A stretch of DNA of 64,000 nucleotides from JAJXWB01 sp037044955. GTDB taxonomy: Bacteria; Pseudomonadota; Alphaproteobacteria; Rhizobiales; Beijerinckiaceae. Location: assembly GCA_037044955.1 (NCBI GenBank), contig JBAOHX010000002.1, forward strand, positions 620,001 through 684,000, in the 5' to 3' direction. Below are positions 1 to 8,980 of the stretch, piece after piece. The notes beneath the pieces are model-generated. The model was not told the origin of the DNA, ran no database searches, and saw only the letters and a program-made list of their open reading frames with translations. Numbering within the stretch: the first letter of the stretch is position 1; each line of letters starts with the position of its first letter. Both the position numbers and the translations under genes were made by a program.

Positions 1-1
1 G

Positions 2-142
2 GGCATCGCGCACAAGCTGCCGCCGCGCGCGGTCGAATCGTACCAGGACATGCTGGCCAATATCGACAAGGTCGGGCCGGTGCAGAAGCTGATCGACTTT
101 CTGCAGGGCGCCGACGTCGAGAAGGCGAAGGCCGCCCGCTGA
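2..142 (+). CDS. C-terminal fragment of an unidentified protein
   Basis: An open frame enters from the left edge and ends at TGA 140-142, giving the last 46 residues of a protein. The tail is helical and charged, ends in a Lys/Ala-rich stretch, and has no cysteine or recognisable motif. A strong terminator follows within 20 bases, which supports this being a real gene end. The family cannot be told from this fragment. It may or may not belong with the nir genes that follow on the other strand. Confidence 0.6.
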   Translation, partial: GIAHKLPPRAVESYQDMLANIDKVGPVQKLIDFLQGADVEKAKAAR

Positions 143-160
143 AGCGCAGGCGCATGGAAC

Positions 161-197
161 AAAAAAAGGGCGGCCGCGCGAGCGAGCCGCCCTTTTT
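161..197. terminator. Bidirectional rho-independent terminator
   Basis: A perfect 7-bp stem (GGGCGGC at 168-174 with GCCGCCC at 186-192) is followed by TTTTT and preceded by AAAAAAA. It can therefore end transcription of the partial gene on the left and of the leftward cytochrome gene on the right. Confidence 0.9.
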
Positions 198-283
198 CAT
201 CGCCCGGAGGCGCCCTTCAGCGCCGCCAAAAGAAAACGGGCCGGCCAAGGGCCAGCCCGTCGATGCAGAAAAGCGCTGTCGGC

Positions 284-661
284 TTACTTCGAGCCGTCGG
301 CCTTGTACTGCTTGAGGAACGCGGTGATATCCGCGATGTCGGTATCGGACGGCAGGCCGGCGAACACCATCTTGGTGCCGGGGATCACGCCCTTCGGGTC
401 CTTGATGTACTTGGCGAAGGTCGCCTCGTCCCACGTGATGCCGGAATTCTTGTTGGCGTCCGTATAGGAATAACCCTCGTAGGTGCCGGACTTGCGGCCG
501 AACAGGCCGTTGAGGGGCGGGCCGACGCGCGAGGCGGCGCCGGGGCCGATCGCATGGCAGGTCGAGCACTTCTTGAAAACTTTCGCGCCGTTCTCGAGAT
601 CGGCTGCGAGAGCCGGTCCGGCGAAAAGCGAAGCGATGGCGGCGGCAATAATCAGGCGCAT
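284..661 (-). CDS. Periplasmic class I cytochrome c (c2/c550-like)
   Basis: A 125-residue precursor with a cleavable signal peptide (about residues 1-19, ending Ala-Leu-Ala-Ala), a heme c site CSTCH at 32-36 and a Met axial ligand in the GTKMVF motif (Met98). Length and motif order fit mitochondrial-type cytochrome c / c2. It lies directly downstream of nirX on the same strand and has its own FNR/NNR-type box about 58 bp before the start codon. I infer that it is expressed under denitrifying conditions and donates electrons to NirS, as cytochrome c550 does in Paracoccus. The precise partner is inference; the class assignment is firm. Confidence 0.9.
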   Translation of the reverse strand: MRLIIAAAIASLFAGPALAADLENGAKVFKKCSTCHAIGPGAASRVGPPLNGLFGRKSGTYEGYSYTDANKNSGITWDEATFAKYIKDPKGVIPGTKMVFAGLPSDTDIADITAFLKQYKADGSK

Positions 662-712
662 AAACCCCTCCTTGTCATGTGTGCAAGCTGCTCAATGCGC
701 CCGCAGGCCGCA

Positions 713-726
713 TTGACGGTAATCAA
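713..726 (-). promoter_or_regulatory. FNR/NNR-type box before the cytochrome c gene
   Basis: TTGAC-GGTA-ATCAA is an interrupted palindrome combining the TTGAC half-site of NNR boxes with the ATCAA half-site of FNR boxes. It is centred at about 719.5, some 58 bp upstream of the cytochrome c start at 661, and lies just outside the 3' end of nirX. An activator at -41.5 would place the transcript start near 678. Confidence 0.75.
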
Positions 727-733
727 TCGCAAA

Positions 734-1682
734 TCAGACTTCCACGCTTTCGCCTTGCGCCGTCAAGCCCCAAAGGCGCGCGCCGGGGACGTTGCGCACG
801 GCGCGCGCCGCGGCGGGCGGGTCGAGGCAATACAGTCCGGTCGAGAGCGCGTCGGCGGTTGCGGCCGAAGCATGTGCGATCGCGAGCCAGCGCCAATCGG
901 GGGCGGAGCGGCCGGTCGCGGGATCGAAAATATGGTGGTCGCCCTTGTCGCCGAGCGGCGTCGCGGCGCCGGACGACGTCGCGAGGGCGCAATCGGCGAG
1001 CCGCACCTGCGCGCCGTCGGGCAGGGCGATTCGCCAGGCGTCGCCGTCGCTGCGTCCGTCGAGCGCGCGCGTCTCGCCGAGATCGACGAGCAGATTGCGG
1101 AAGCCGGCTTCGCGCAGCAGCGCGCAGGCGCGGTCGGTGATGTAGCCCTGTGCGATCCCGTTGAGCGTGAGGCTGGCGCCGGCGGGCAGTTCGACCGCTT
1201 CCGGCGCGATTCGCACGCGAGAGAGGCCGACGAGGGACCGCGCCGCCGCGACGTCGCGCTCGCTCGGGCGCGGACGCGATCTGTCGGCTGCATACCAGTC
1301 GACATGGAAGCGCCATAGCGGCTGCACGGTCGGATCGAACTTGCCCGTGCGTGGCCGCATGCGCCTGTCGCGACAGTTCCAGAACCTGCACGAGATCGGG
1401 GGAGGGCGCGACGATGCGTCCGGCGGAATTCAGGCGCGACAATTCCGAATCGCCGCGCTGCAGGCTGAAGATCGCCTCGAGCCGCTCGACCTCGGAGAGA
1501 ATGCGCGCGACGGCCGCCTCCGCGACGGCGGCGTCGACATCGGCAAAGAGAATCGAGACGTCGGCGCCGAGCGCCGCGCCACGCCATTCGCGCGGCGTCG
1601 CGCGGGCCTGCGGCGCAAGGGTCGTTGCGGCCGCGGCGGCAAGAATGCGCAGAACGCGCCGACGGGTCGGTTCAGCCGGCAT
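734..1682 (-). CDS. nirX: NirX, ApbE-family FAD:protein FMN transferase (frameshifted)
   Basis: ApbE-type flavin transferase of about 315 residues with an N-terminal Arg-rich signal. It would attach FMN to a Thr of the neighbouring NirI. The N-terminal half (start at 1682) and the C-terminal half (stop at 734) are in different frames. Removing one base from the CCC run at 1344-1346 restores the conserved motif THGKFDPTVQPLW across the join. Downstream landmarks are LNGIAQGYITD, a Gly-Glu after VDLG, and DPATG. It overlaps the 3' end of nirI by 11 bp, matching the nirI-nirX order of Paracoccus. The frameshift is either a sequencing error or a very recent mutation, because both halves are otherwise well conserved. 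Confidence 0.88.
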
Positions 1683-3744
1683 TGGCGCCTCCCTTGGCGA
1701 TCTGGTCGCGCGCGGCCTGGCGGGCGGCGCGCGCCTTCAGCCCCATGCAGACGGTCGGATCGTGATAGAGCGACTGGCAATTGAGGCAGTAGATGCACTC
1801 GTTCGGGCTGATCGCGCCGTTCGGGTAGATGGCGCCGACCGGACAATGCACGGCGCATTGCCGGCACTCGCGGCCGCATTGCGGGCGGCGCTTCAGCCAT
1901 TCGAACATGCGCATGCGCGCGGGGATGGCGAGCGCGGCGCCGAGCGGGCACAGATAGCGGCAATAGAAGCGCCGCACGAACAGGCCCGCGGCCAGCAGGG
2001 CGAGGGCGAAGACGACGAAGGGCCAGGCGCGCTGGAAATGCAGGGCGACGACGGTCTTGAAGGGCTCCGCCTCCGCCGCGACGAAGGCCGTCTTCATGTC
2101 GTTGAGCGAGAGGGCGAAGATCGCGAGGAAGATGAGATATTTCACGATCCACAGCCGCTCGTGCAGCGCCCAGGGGACCTCGAACTGGCGGATGCGCAGG
2201 CGGCGGGCGGCCTCGTTCAGCAATTCCTGCAAGGCGCCGAACGGGCAGAGCCAGCCGCAGAACACGCCGCGCCCCCAGAACAGCATGGCCACGGCGACGA
2301 AGCCCCAGAGCAGGAAGATCAGGGGATCGAGCAGGAAGAAGGACCACTGGAAATTCGTGCGCAGGGCGGTCGCGAAGGTGACGACATGCACGACCGACAA
2401 TTGCGCGCGCGCGAACAGGCCGATGAAGCCGAGCGTGGCCGCCATGAAGACGATGCGCGTCGCCTTGTAGAGTTTCGGGCGGGCGGCGAGCTGGTCCTGG
2501 AACAGGAGAATCAGCACGAGCGCGCCGAGCATGACGAGCAGGGCCGCGACCTCGTACCGGCGCTCGAACCAGGCGCGCTCCCACAGGGCCTCTTCGCCGG
2601 GGGCCGACGCCGCTTCCGCCTGCGGGCGCGCGACATAGTCGGCGGGAACGACATAGGGAATGTCGAAGGCCTGCGCCGTTTCGGCGCCCTCGGCCGTCTT
2701 GCGCACGGCCAGAACCTGCAGGCGCCAGGGCTTGGTCGCGTCGAAGCCCGTGGCGTGCGGCACGACGAAGATCGCGCGCTCGCGCAGTTCCGGCGCATAT
2801 TCGGCTTCCACCTTGTCGAAGGCGCGGTGCATGTCCTTCGTCAGGCGGATGGTGCGCGCCTCCTGCACGACGGCCAGTCGCTCGAACACGCCGCTCTCGC
2901 GCCAGTTCGCGCCCTTGATGGACAGGAGGCCGTTGGCGCCGATCATCAGGAGATCGTCTTCGGGGCCGGCTGTCGAGACGATCTGCTCGTAATGCTTGCG
3001 TCCGATCAGATTGACGCCGATGCCGGCCGGCGTCGCGAGCGCGACGAAGACGTCGAGCAGCGGCCGGTCGGTCTTCGCGTCGCCGCCGACGGCCAGATCG
3101 GCGGCCATGATCTTGCGCTCGACGATCGCGCCCGAGGAGAGGAGCGTGCGCCAATCGGCCTCCTCGAACCTGTCGCGCAGGATGCGGCTGGAGCTGCCCA
3201 GCCGCCCTGATATGCGCGCGGCCTTGCGCGCGGCGCGAATCACCGAATCGCGCAGCACGTTGCTGGAGATCGTGGCGCCGGCGATGCGGTCGACCGTCTT
3301 CCTGCCGTCTGTCGTCGCGACGCGCGCCAGCGTCCTGATGTCGAGCCCGGATTGCCCGGCGACGAGTTCCTCGAGCTGCTCCGGCCGCAAGCCGATGACG
3401 AGAAGGGGTTCGGTCTGGCGCATGAGCCGCGCGGCGCCGACGACGAGCGCGGGATCGAGCGTCGCCCAGATGTCGATGGGCTGGCCGGAATAGCCCACGG
3501 ACTTGATGAGATCCCAGGTGGAGAAGGCGACGCCGACATAGGCGCCGTCGCGCCAGGCCTCGATCACGGCGCCGTCGTCGCTCTTGTGTTCGCGCAATTC
3601 GACGCCGGGCCCGAATGTCTCGCGCGCATAGGCGCGCAAGTCCGCGGGCGCCGCGCGCGCGCCGCCCGCGAACAGGACGACGAACAAGGCGACACACGCG
3701 CAAAGCGCAAACGCGCCAGCGCGCAAAAAGCGGACGGCGGACAT
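1672..3744 (-). CDS. nirI: NirI, NosR/NirI-family membrane flavo-iron-sulfur protein
   Basis: A 690-residue NosR/NirI-family protein. Visible in order: an N-terminal signal or membrane segment; a periplasmic FMN-binding domain with the flavinylation-type motif D152-R-I-A-G-A-T158; several membrane helices; two Cys-Pro membrane motifs (CGWLCP and CRYLCP); and C-terminal ferredoxin-like cysteines (CGRECRQC then CP, and CIYCLNC). In Paracoccus NirI is needed for nirS expression or activity; NosR feeds electrons to N2O reductase. NirI is chosen over NosR because nirX and nirS flank it and no nos genes are present. A GGAAGGAG ribosome site precedes the start, which shares a regulatory region with divergent nirS. 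Confidence 0.9.
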   Translation of the reverse strand: MSAVRFLRAGAFALCACVALFVVLFAGGARAAPADLRAYARETFGPGVELREHKSDDGAVIEAWRDGAYVGVAFSTWDLIKSVGYSGQPIDIWATLDPALVVGAARLMRQTEPLLVIGLRPEQLEELVAGQSGLDIRTLARVATTDGRKTVDRIAGATISSNVLRDSVIRAARKAARISGRLGSSSRILRDRFEEADWRTLLSSGAIVERKIMAADLAVGGDAKTDRPLLDVFVALATPAGIGVNLIGRKHYEQIVSTAGPEDDLLMIGANGLLSIKGANWRESGVFERLAVVQEARTIRLTKDMHRAFDKVEAEYAPELRERAIFVVPHATGFDATKPWRLQVLAVRKTAEGAETAQAFDIPYVVPADYVARPQAEAASAPGEEALWERAWFERRYEVAALLVMLGALVLILLFQDQLAARPKLYKATRIVFMAATLGFIGLFARAQLSVVHVVTFATALRTNFQWSFFLLDPLIFLLWGFVAVAMLFWGRGVFCGWLCPFGALQELLNEAARRLRIRQFEVPWALHERLWIVKYLIFLAIFALSLNDMKTAFVAAEAEPFKTVVALHFQRAWPFVVFALALLAAGLFVRRFYCRYLCPLGAALAIPARMRMFEWLKRRPQCGRECRQCAVHCPVGAIYPNGAISPNECIYCLNCQSLYHDPTVCMGLKARAARQAARDQIAKGGANAG

Positions 3745-3791
3745 GATCGCTCCTTCCCGCCCATAAGTCTTTCGTCACGAGCCGCCTCGCC

Positions 3792-3805
3792 TTGACAATC
3801 GTCAA
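3792..3805. promoter_or_regulatory. NNR/FNR box between nirI and nirS
   Basis: TTGAC-AATC-GTCAA is a perfect inverted repeat of the kind bound by NNR/DNR/FNR-family activators. It lies between the divergent nirI (start 3744) and nirS (start 3893). With an activator centred 41.5 bp upstream, nirS transcription would begin near 3840, and a TATCCA sequence at 3825-3830 is near where a -10 element would be. The same box could serve nirI, whose start codon is 55 bp from the centre. Confidence 0.88.
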
Positions 3806-3892
3806 TGCGGCGGCCGACCATGACTATCCAATGTCAAGGCGATGGTTACCCGATGCGGGTACGGACCGACACCACCGAGAGGAGGGTGTGAC

Positions 3893-5683
3893 ATGACTGA
3901 CACGAAAAGACGAATGGGGCGGCTCGGTCTGATCGGAGCGGCGGCATTGCTGGCTGCGACGGCGATCATTCCGCTCGCGAATGCCCAGCAGGCGCAGGCT
4001 CCGGCCGCGGCGCCGGCTGCGAAGGGCGACCACGGCGACAAGAGCGGCATTCCGCCCTACGTGCCGAATCTCAACACGATGAGCGGCGAGAAGATGGAGC
4101 AGCCCGGCCAGAAGCCTGGCGATCCCAAGCTGTCGGCCGATGAATTCGCTTCCGCGAACAAGATTTATTTCGAGCGTTGCGCTGGCTGCCACGGCGTGCT
4201 GCGCAAGGGCGCGACCGGCAAGGCGCTGACGACCGACGTCACCAAGGCCAAGGGCTACGAATATCTGCGCGACTTCATCACCTACGGCTCGCCCGCCGGC
4301 ATGCCGAACTGGGGCACCTCGGGCGAACTGTCGAAGGAGCAGGTCGACGTGATGGCCCGTTATCTCCTCAACGAGCCGGCGACCCCGCCGGAATTCGGCA
4401 TGAAGGAGATGAAGGAGACCTGGAAGGTTTCCGTTCCGGTCGATCAGCGGCCGAAGAAGAAGATGAACGACATCGACCTCGACAACGTCTTCTCGGTGAC
4501 GCTGCGCGACACCGGCGAAGTGGCGCTGATCGACGGCGCGTCGAAGAAGATCATCACGCGCATCAAGACCGGCTACGCCGTGCACATCTCGCGCATCTCC
4601 GCGTCCGGCCGCTATCTCTACGTGATCGGTCGCGACGGCAAGGTCGACCTCATCGACTTGTGGATGCCGACGCCGAACGTGGTCGCGACCGTGAAGATCG
4701 GCGCCGAAGCGCGCTCGGTCGATACGTCGAAGTTCAAGGGCTTCGAGGACAAGCTGGCGATCGCCGGCGCCTACTGGCCGCCGCAGTACGTGATCATGGA
4801 CGGCCCGACGCTCGAGCCGATCAAGATCGTGTCGACCCGCGGCATGACCTACGACACGATGGAATATCATCCCGAGCCGCGCGTGGCGGGCATCTTCGCC
4901 TCGCACTATGCGCCGGAATGGTACCTCAACATCAAGGAACGCGGCGTCATCGACGCGGTCGATTATTCCGACGTCACGCAGCTCAAGGTTCGGTCGATCC
5001 CGTCCGAGCGCTTCCTGCATGACGGCGGCTTCGACAAGTCGGGCCGCTACCTGCTGGTGGCCGCGAATGCGCGCAACAAGGTCGGCATCATCGACACCAA
5101 GACCGGCCGTCTGGTGAAGGTGGTCGAGTCCGGCGGCAAGACGCCGCATCCGGGCCGCGGCGCCAACATCATCCATCCGAAGTACGGCCCGGTGTGGGTG
5201 ACCTCGCATCTCGGCGACGAGATGGTCTCCTTCATCGGCACCGACCCGGACAAGCATCCGCAGAACGCCTGGAAGGTCGTGCAGAAGGTGGAAGGCCAGG
5301 GAGGCGGCTCGCTGTTCGTGAAGTCGCATCCGAAGTCGGCCAACCTGTACATCGACACGCCGCTCAATCCTGAAGCCGACACGTCCTCGAGCGTCGCGGT
5401 GTTCAAGATCGCGGATCTCGCCAAGGACAAGCCGAAGTATACGGTTCTGCCGATCGGCGAATGGTCGGGCATCACCCAGGGCCAGCGCCGCGTCGTCCAG
5501 CCTGAATACAACAAGGACGGCTCGGAAATCTGGTTCTCCGTGTGGAACGGCAAGACCCAGGAATCGGCGGTCGTCGTCGTCGACGACAAGACGCTGAAAC
5601 TGAAGTCGGTGATCAAGGACTCGGCGCTCATCACGCCCACCGGCAAGTTCAACGTCTACAACACCCGCAAGGACATCTACTGA
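3893..5683 (+). CDS. nirS: NirS, cytochrome cd1 nitrite reductase
   Basis: Periplasmic enzyme that reduces nitrite to nitric oxide. The start at 3893 is chosen because GAGGAGG lies just before it and a signal peptide follows at once (residues 1-31); an in-frame ATG at 3842 lacks these. The mature protein has an N-terminal heme c domain (CAGCH at 96-100, likely Met ligand 137) and a C-terminal eight-bladed d1 propeller. Likely d1 ligands are His231 (GYAVHISR, proximal) and the distal pair His338 and His376 (FLHDGG). The closing motif TPTGKFNVYNT is typical. At 596 residues it is a normal length. The segment after His338 reads YAPEW, where the Pseudomonas enzyme has, as I recall, EHPEF. Confidence 0.97.
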   Translation: MTDTKRRMGRLGLIGAAALLAATAIIPLANAQQAQAPAAAPAAKGDHGDKSGIPPYVPNLNTMSGEKMEQPGQKPGDPKLSADEFASANKIYFERCAGCHGVLRKGATGKALTTDVTKAKGYEYLRDFITYGSPAGMPNWGTSGELSKEQVDVMARYLLNEPATPPEFGMKEMKETWKVSVPVDQRPKKKMNDIDLDNVFSVTLRDTGEVALIDGASKKIITRIKTGYAVHISRISASGRYLYVIGRDGKVDLIDLWMPTPNVVATVKIGAEARSVDTSKFKGFEDKLAIAGAYWPPQYVIMDGPTLEPIKIVSTRGMTYDTMEYHPEPRVAGIFASHYAPEWYLNIKERGVIDAVDYSDVTQLKVRSIPSERFLHDGGFDKSGRYLLVAANARNKVGIIDTKTGRLVKVVESGGKTPHPGRGANIIHPKYGPVWVTSHLGDEMVSFIGTDPDKHPQNAWKVVQKVEGQGGGSLFVKSHPKSANLYIDTPLNPEADTSSSVAVFKIADLAKDKPKYTVLPIGEWSGITQGQRRVVQPEYNKDGSEIWFSVWNGKTQESAVVVVDDKTLKLKSVIKDSALITPTGKFNVYNTRKDIY

Positions 5684-5739
5684 CGACAAGCGGGCGGCGG
5701 GGTTCGCCCCGCCGCCTCTCTCCTCCCGGACCTCGACCC

Positions 5740-6514
5740 ATGACCGGCATCGTTCACCTCATCGGCGCAGGCCCCGGAGCCCCGGACCTCCTGACGCTGC
5801 GCGCGCTGCGCGCCATCGAGGCGGCCGACGTGGTCGTCTACGACAGGCTCGTCTGTCCCGAAATTCTCGATTTCGCGCCCTCGCGCGCGCCGCGCGTCGA
5901 CGTCGGCAAATCGTCCGGCGATCATCCGGTGCCGCAGCAGCGCATCAACGAACTCCTCGTCGCGTCTCGCGCAGCGCTATGACCATGTCGTGCGGCTGAA
6001 GGGCGGCGACCCGCTGGTGTTCGGTCGCGGCGGCGAAGAGGCCGCCCATCTGGCGGCCGCCGGCGTTCCCTTCGACATCACCCCCGGCGTGACCGCCGCG
6101 CAGGGCGCGGCCGCCGCGCTCGGCCTGCCGCTGACACTGCGCGGAACCGCGACGAGCCTGCGCTACGTGACCGGCCATCGCCAGAACAATGGCGCGCTCG
6201 ATCTCGACTGGGCGAGCCTGAGCGATCCGACGGCGACGCTCGCCATCTACATGGGCCTGGCCAACATGCCCGAGATTTCGGCGGCGTTGATCGCGCAGGG
6301 GCGCGATCCCGCGACGCCCGCCGTGGCGATCAGCCAGGCGACGACGCCGCAGCAGACATGCGTGTTCGGCGCTCTCGCCGACATTGCCGCGATCGCCGCG
6401 AGCGCGCGCCTCGCCGCGCCGGTTCTCTTCATTGTCGGCGAAGCTGTCGATTGCATTCCTCCGCGCATCGGCGCCGCGGTCGGCGCGGAGCTGTTCGATG
6501 ACGCGCCCGCTTGA
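5740..6514 (+). CDS. nirE: NirE, uroporphyrinogen-III C-methyltransferase (frameshifted)
   Basis: S-adenosylmethionine-dependent methylation of uroporphyrinogen III to precorrin-2, the first committed step to siroheme and heme d1. The protein opens with the SUMT glycine loop GAGPGAPDLLT and YDRLV. One extra base near 5965 breaks the frame; joining across it gives LVALAQRYDHVVRLKGGDP followed by FGRGGEEA, the expected family sequence. The corrected length is about 257 residues. It sits 56 bp after nirS and overlaps nirC by 17 bp. The sequence alone would also fit cobA; the operon decides for nirE. Confidence 0.9.
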
Positions 6515-6812
6515 AATCGCGTTCGCCTTCGCGCTCGCTCTTGCTGCGGGCTGCGCGCAGGCGGCGGATCGCGCGGGCGAATTGACTGCGCTGGTGCGCG
6601 AGGATTGCGGGTCCTGCCACGGCATGACACTGAAGGGCGGGCTCGGAGCGCCGCTGTTGCCGAGCGATCTCGAAGGCAAGGACGCCGCGTCTCTTGCGGC
6701 CATCATTCTCGACGGCGTGCCCGGCACGCCCATGCCGCCGTGGCGGGGACTGCTCAGCGAAGCCGATGCGCGCTGGATCGCCGAACGACTGAAACAGGGA
6801 CTGCCGCAATGA
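6498..6812 (+). CDS. nirC: NirC-like periplasmic monoheme cytochrome c
   Basis: A 104-residue cytochrome with a signal peptide (about 1-23) and a heme c site CGSCH at 37-41; a Met in the GTPMPPW motif is the probable sixth ligand. In denitrifiers NirC donates electrons to NirS or takes part in the last steps of d1 maturation. The start lies inside the end of nirE, and the stop overlaps the nirF start as ATGA, so these genes are translationally coupled. Confidence 0.85.
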   Translation: MTRPLEIAFAFALALAAGCAQAADRAGELTALVREDCGSCHGMTLKGGLGAPLLPSDLEGKDAASLAAIILDGVPGTPMPPWRGLLSEADARWIAERLKQGLPQ

Positions 6813-8006
6813 ACCGCCGTTCGTTCCTCACCGCCGGCATCGCCGCCGGCATTGCGAGCCCCGCCCTTGCGGCGAGCGAGCAGCAGGCCTGCGCGCCGAC
6901 GCGCGGCACGGGCGACCTCGGCCTCATCATCGAGCGCGCGAGCGGTTCGATTCTCATCGTGGACGTCAGCGCGCGCAAGGTCGTGTCGCGCATCGAGGGC
7001 CTGGGCGATCTCTCGCACGCCACCGCCGTCTTCGGGCCGAGCGAACGCTACGCCTATGTGTTCGGGCGCGACGGCGGGCTGACCAAGGTCGACATGCTGG
7101 GATGCCGGATCGAGGCGCGCGTCATCCAGGCGGGCAACGCCATCGGCGGCGCGATCTCCGACGACGGCGCGCTGATCGTGGCGTCCAACTATACGCCGGG
7201 CGGCATCAAGGTCTTCGACGCCAACGACCTGACCGAACTCGCATCCGTCCCTGCGATCGGCGCGAGCGGCAAGCAGTCCAAGACCGTCGGCCTCGTCGAC
7301 CTGCCCGGCCGCCGTTTCGCCTATGCGCTCTACGACGCCAACGAAATCTGGATCGCCGATTTTTCGGCCGGCATGACGCCCGTGCTGACCAAGTTCACGG
7401 ATGTCGGCAAGCTGCCCTATGACGCCAACGTGACGAGCGATGCGCGCCACTATCTCGCGGGCCTGTTCGGCGAGGACGGCTTTCGCGCATATCGATCTGT
7501 GGGCGGAGACGCCGAAGGTCGAGCGCGTGTCGTCGGGCTACAACGCCGGCCGCGAAAAGCTGCCGATCTACAAGATGCCGCATCTCGAAGGATGGGGGCA
7601 GAGCGGCGGCAGCCTCGTCCTGCCGGCGGCAGGCCAGCACGAGGCGCTGATCCTCGATCTCGACACGATGAAGGAGCAGGGCCGCATCGCGCTGCACAGC
7701 CAGCCGGTGTTCTGCGTAGCGCGGCCGGACGGGCGCGAGGTGTGGATCAATTTCGCGCATCCCGCCAACGACACGGTGCAGGTTCTCGACATACCCACGC
7801 GAAAAATCGTGCACACGTTCAAGCCGGGTCCCGCCGTGCTGCATCTCGAGTTCACGCCGCGCGGACATGAAGTGTGGATTTCCGTGCGCGACGCCGACCG
7901 CATCGACATCTACGACGTGCGCACCCGCCAGAAGAAAGCGGAGATCGCATCGCTCAAGCCATCGGGCATCTTCTTCACCGCGCGCGCGCATCGACTCGGG
8001 TCCTGA
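6809..8006 (+). CDS. nirF: NirF, heme d1 biosynthesis protein (frameshifted)
   Basis: NirF is a d1-propeller-like protein required late in heme d1 synthesis (dihydro-heme d1 handling). About 398 residues after correction. The N terminus carries RRSFLTAG, resembling a twin-arginine signal, then a short Ala-rich segment. The frame breaks at the TTT run 7481-7483; deleting one T gives EDGFAHIDLWAETPKVE and the rest of the family sequence (including NFAHPANDTVQV and LHLEFTPRG). It starts within nirC (ATGA overlap) and is followed 2 bp later by nirDL. Confidence 0.9.
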
Positions 8007-8007
8007 C

Positions 8008-8973
8008 ATGCTGCTCGACGAACACGACAGGCGGCTGATCGACGGCTGGCAACGCGATTTCCCGATCGTGTCCGCGCCATTCGCGGCGATTGGCGCAACG
8101 CTTGGCCTGTCGGAAAGCGACGTGCTGGGTCGGCTCGCGCGCCTGCAGCAATCCGGCGCCCTGTCGCGCGTCGGCGCGGTCGTGCGCCCGAACACGGTCG
8201 GCGCGTCCACGCTCGCCGCGATCTCCGTGCCTGCCGAACGGCTGGAATCGGCGGCCGAGGCCGTCGTCGCCGAGCCCGGCGTCAATCACGCCTACGAGCG
8301 CGAGCACGCCTACAACATCTGGTTCGTCGTCACGGCGCCGGATGCGGAGGAAGTCGCAGCCGCGATCGCGCGGATCGAACAGCGCGTCGGCGCGCCTGTC
8401 CTCGTGCTGCCGATGCTGCGCGACTTTCACATCGACCTCGGCTTCAGCCTGTTCGGCGGCGCCGCCGTCAAGCGGACGGCCGCCGCTGGCGGGGCTGCGA
8501 AGGTCGACGCGCAGGATCGGCGCCTGCTCGGCGCGATGGAGGACGGGCTCGATCTCGTCGCCCGGCCGTTCCAGCGCGTCGCGGGCCGGCTCGGCTGGAG
8601 CGAAAGCGATGTGCTCGCTCGCCTTGCGGCGCTCGTCGCGTCCGGCGTCGTCTCGCGTTTCGGCCTGGTGCTGCGGCATCGCCACTTCGGCTATGGCGCG
8701 AACGCGATGGTTGTGTGGGACGCGCCGGACGACAGGCTGCAAGAGATCGCGCAGGGCTTCGCCGCGCGCGATTTCGTCACGCTCTGCTACGAGCGGCCGC
8801 GCCGCGAAGGCTGGCGCTACAATCTCTTCACGATGATCCATGGGCGCGAGCGCGAGGCGGCGCTGGCGCATGTCGAGGAACTCGTGGCGTCGGCGGCCGA
8901 TATCCGCGACCATGCGGTCCTGTTCTCGCGTCGTTGCTTCCGGCAGCGCGGCGCGCGATTGTCGGCGGCGTGA
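8008..8973 (+). CDS. nirDL: NirDL, fused siroheme decarboxylase subunits
   Basis: A 321-residue fusion of two Lrp/AsnC-like siroheme decarboxylase units. The NirD half (about 1-155) has a winged-helix start and the pair YEREHAYNIWFVV; the NirL half (about 165-321) repeats the helix-turn-helix-like start and ends with YERPRREGWRYNLFTMIHG. The enzyme removes acetate carboxyls of siroheme to give didecarboxysiroheme. The Tyr/His-rich motifs (YEREH, RREGW) correspond to the active-site region described for this family. Fused nirDL is known in Paracoccus. The helix-turn-helix resemblance does not imply a DNA-binding role. Confidence 0.92.
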   Translation: MLLDEHDRRLIDGWQRDFPIVSAPFAAIGATLGLSESDVLGRLARLQQSGALSRVGAVVRPNTVGASTLAAISVPAERLESAAEAVVAEPGVNHAYEREHAYNIWFVVTAPDAEEVAAAIARIEQRVGAPVLVLPMLRDFHIDLGFSLFGGAAVKRTAAAGGAAKVDAQDRRLLGAMEDGLDLVARPFQRVAGRLGWSESDVLARLAALVASGVVSRFGLVLRHRHFGYGANAMVVWDAPDDRLQEIAQGFAARDFVTLCYERPRREGWRYNLFTMIHGREREAALAHVEELVASAADIRDHAVLFSRRCFRQRGARLSAA

Positions 8974-8980
8974 GGTCGCG

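Noticed and set aside
1672..3744. Calling this gene nosR
   Set aside because: NosR and NirI are close, but nirX and nirS flank it and there is no nosZ, so nirI is the better name.
3824..5689. A long open frame (621 codons) on the minus strand across nirS
   Set aside because: Its product is Arg/Asp/Val-rich with no family motif, and nirS on the other strand is certain. It is an antisense shadow of a GC-rich gene.
5955..5975. Programmed frameshifting in nirE
   Set aside because: No slippery heptamer or downstream structure is clear, and the same kind of +1 break occurs in many unrelated genes of the window.
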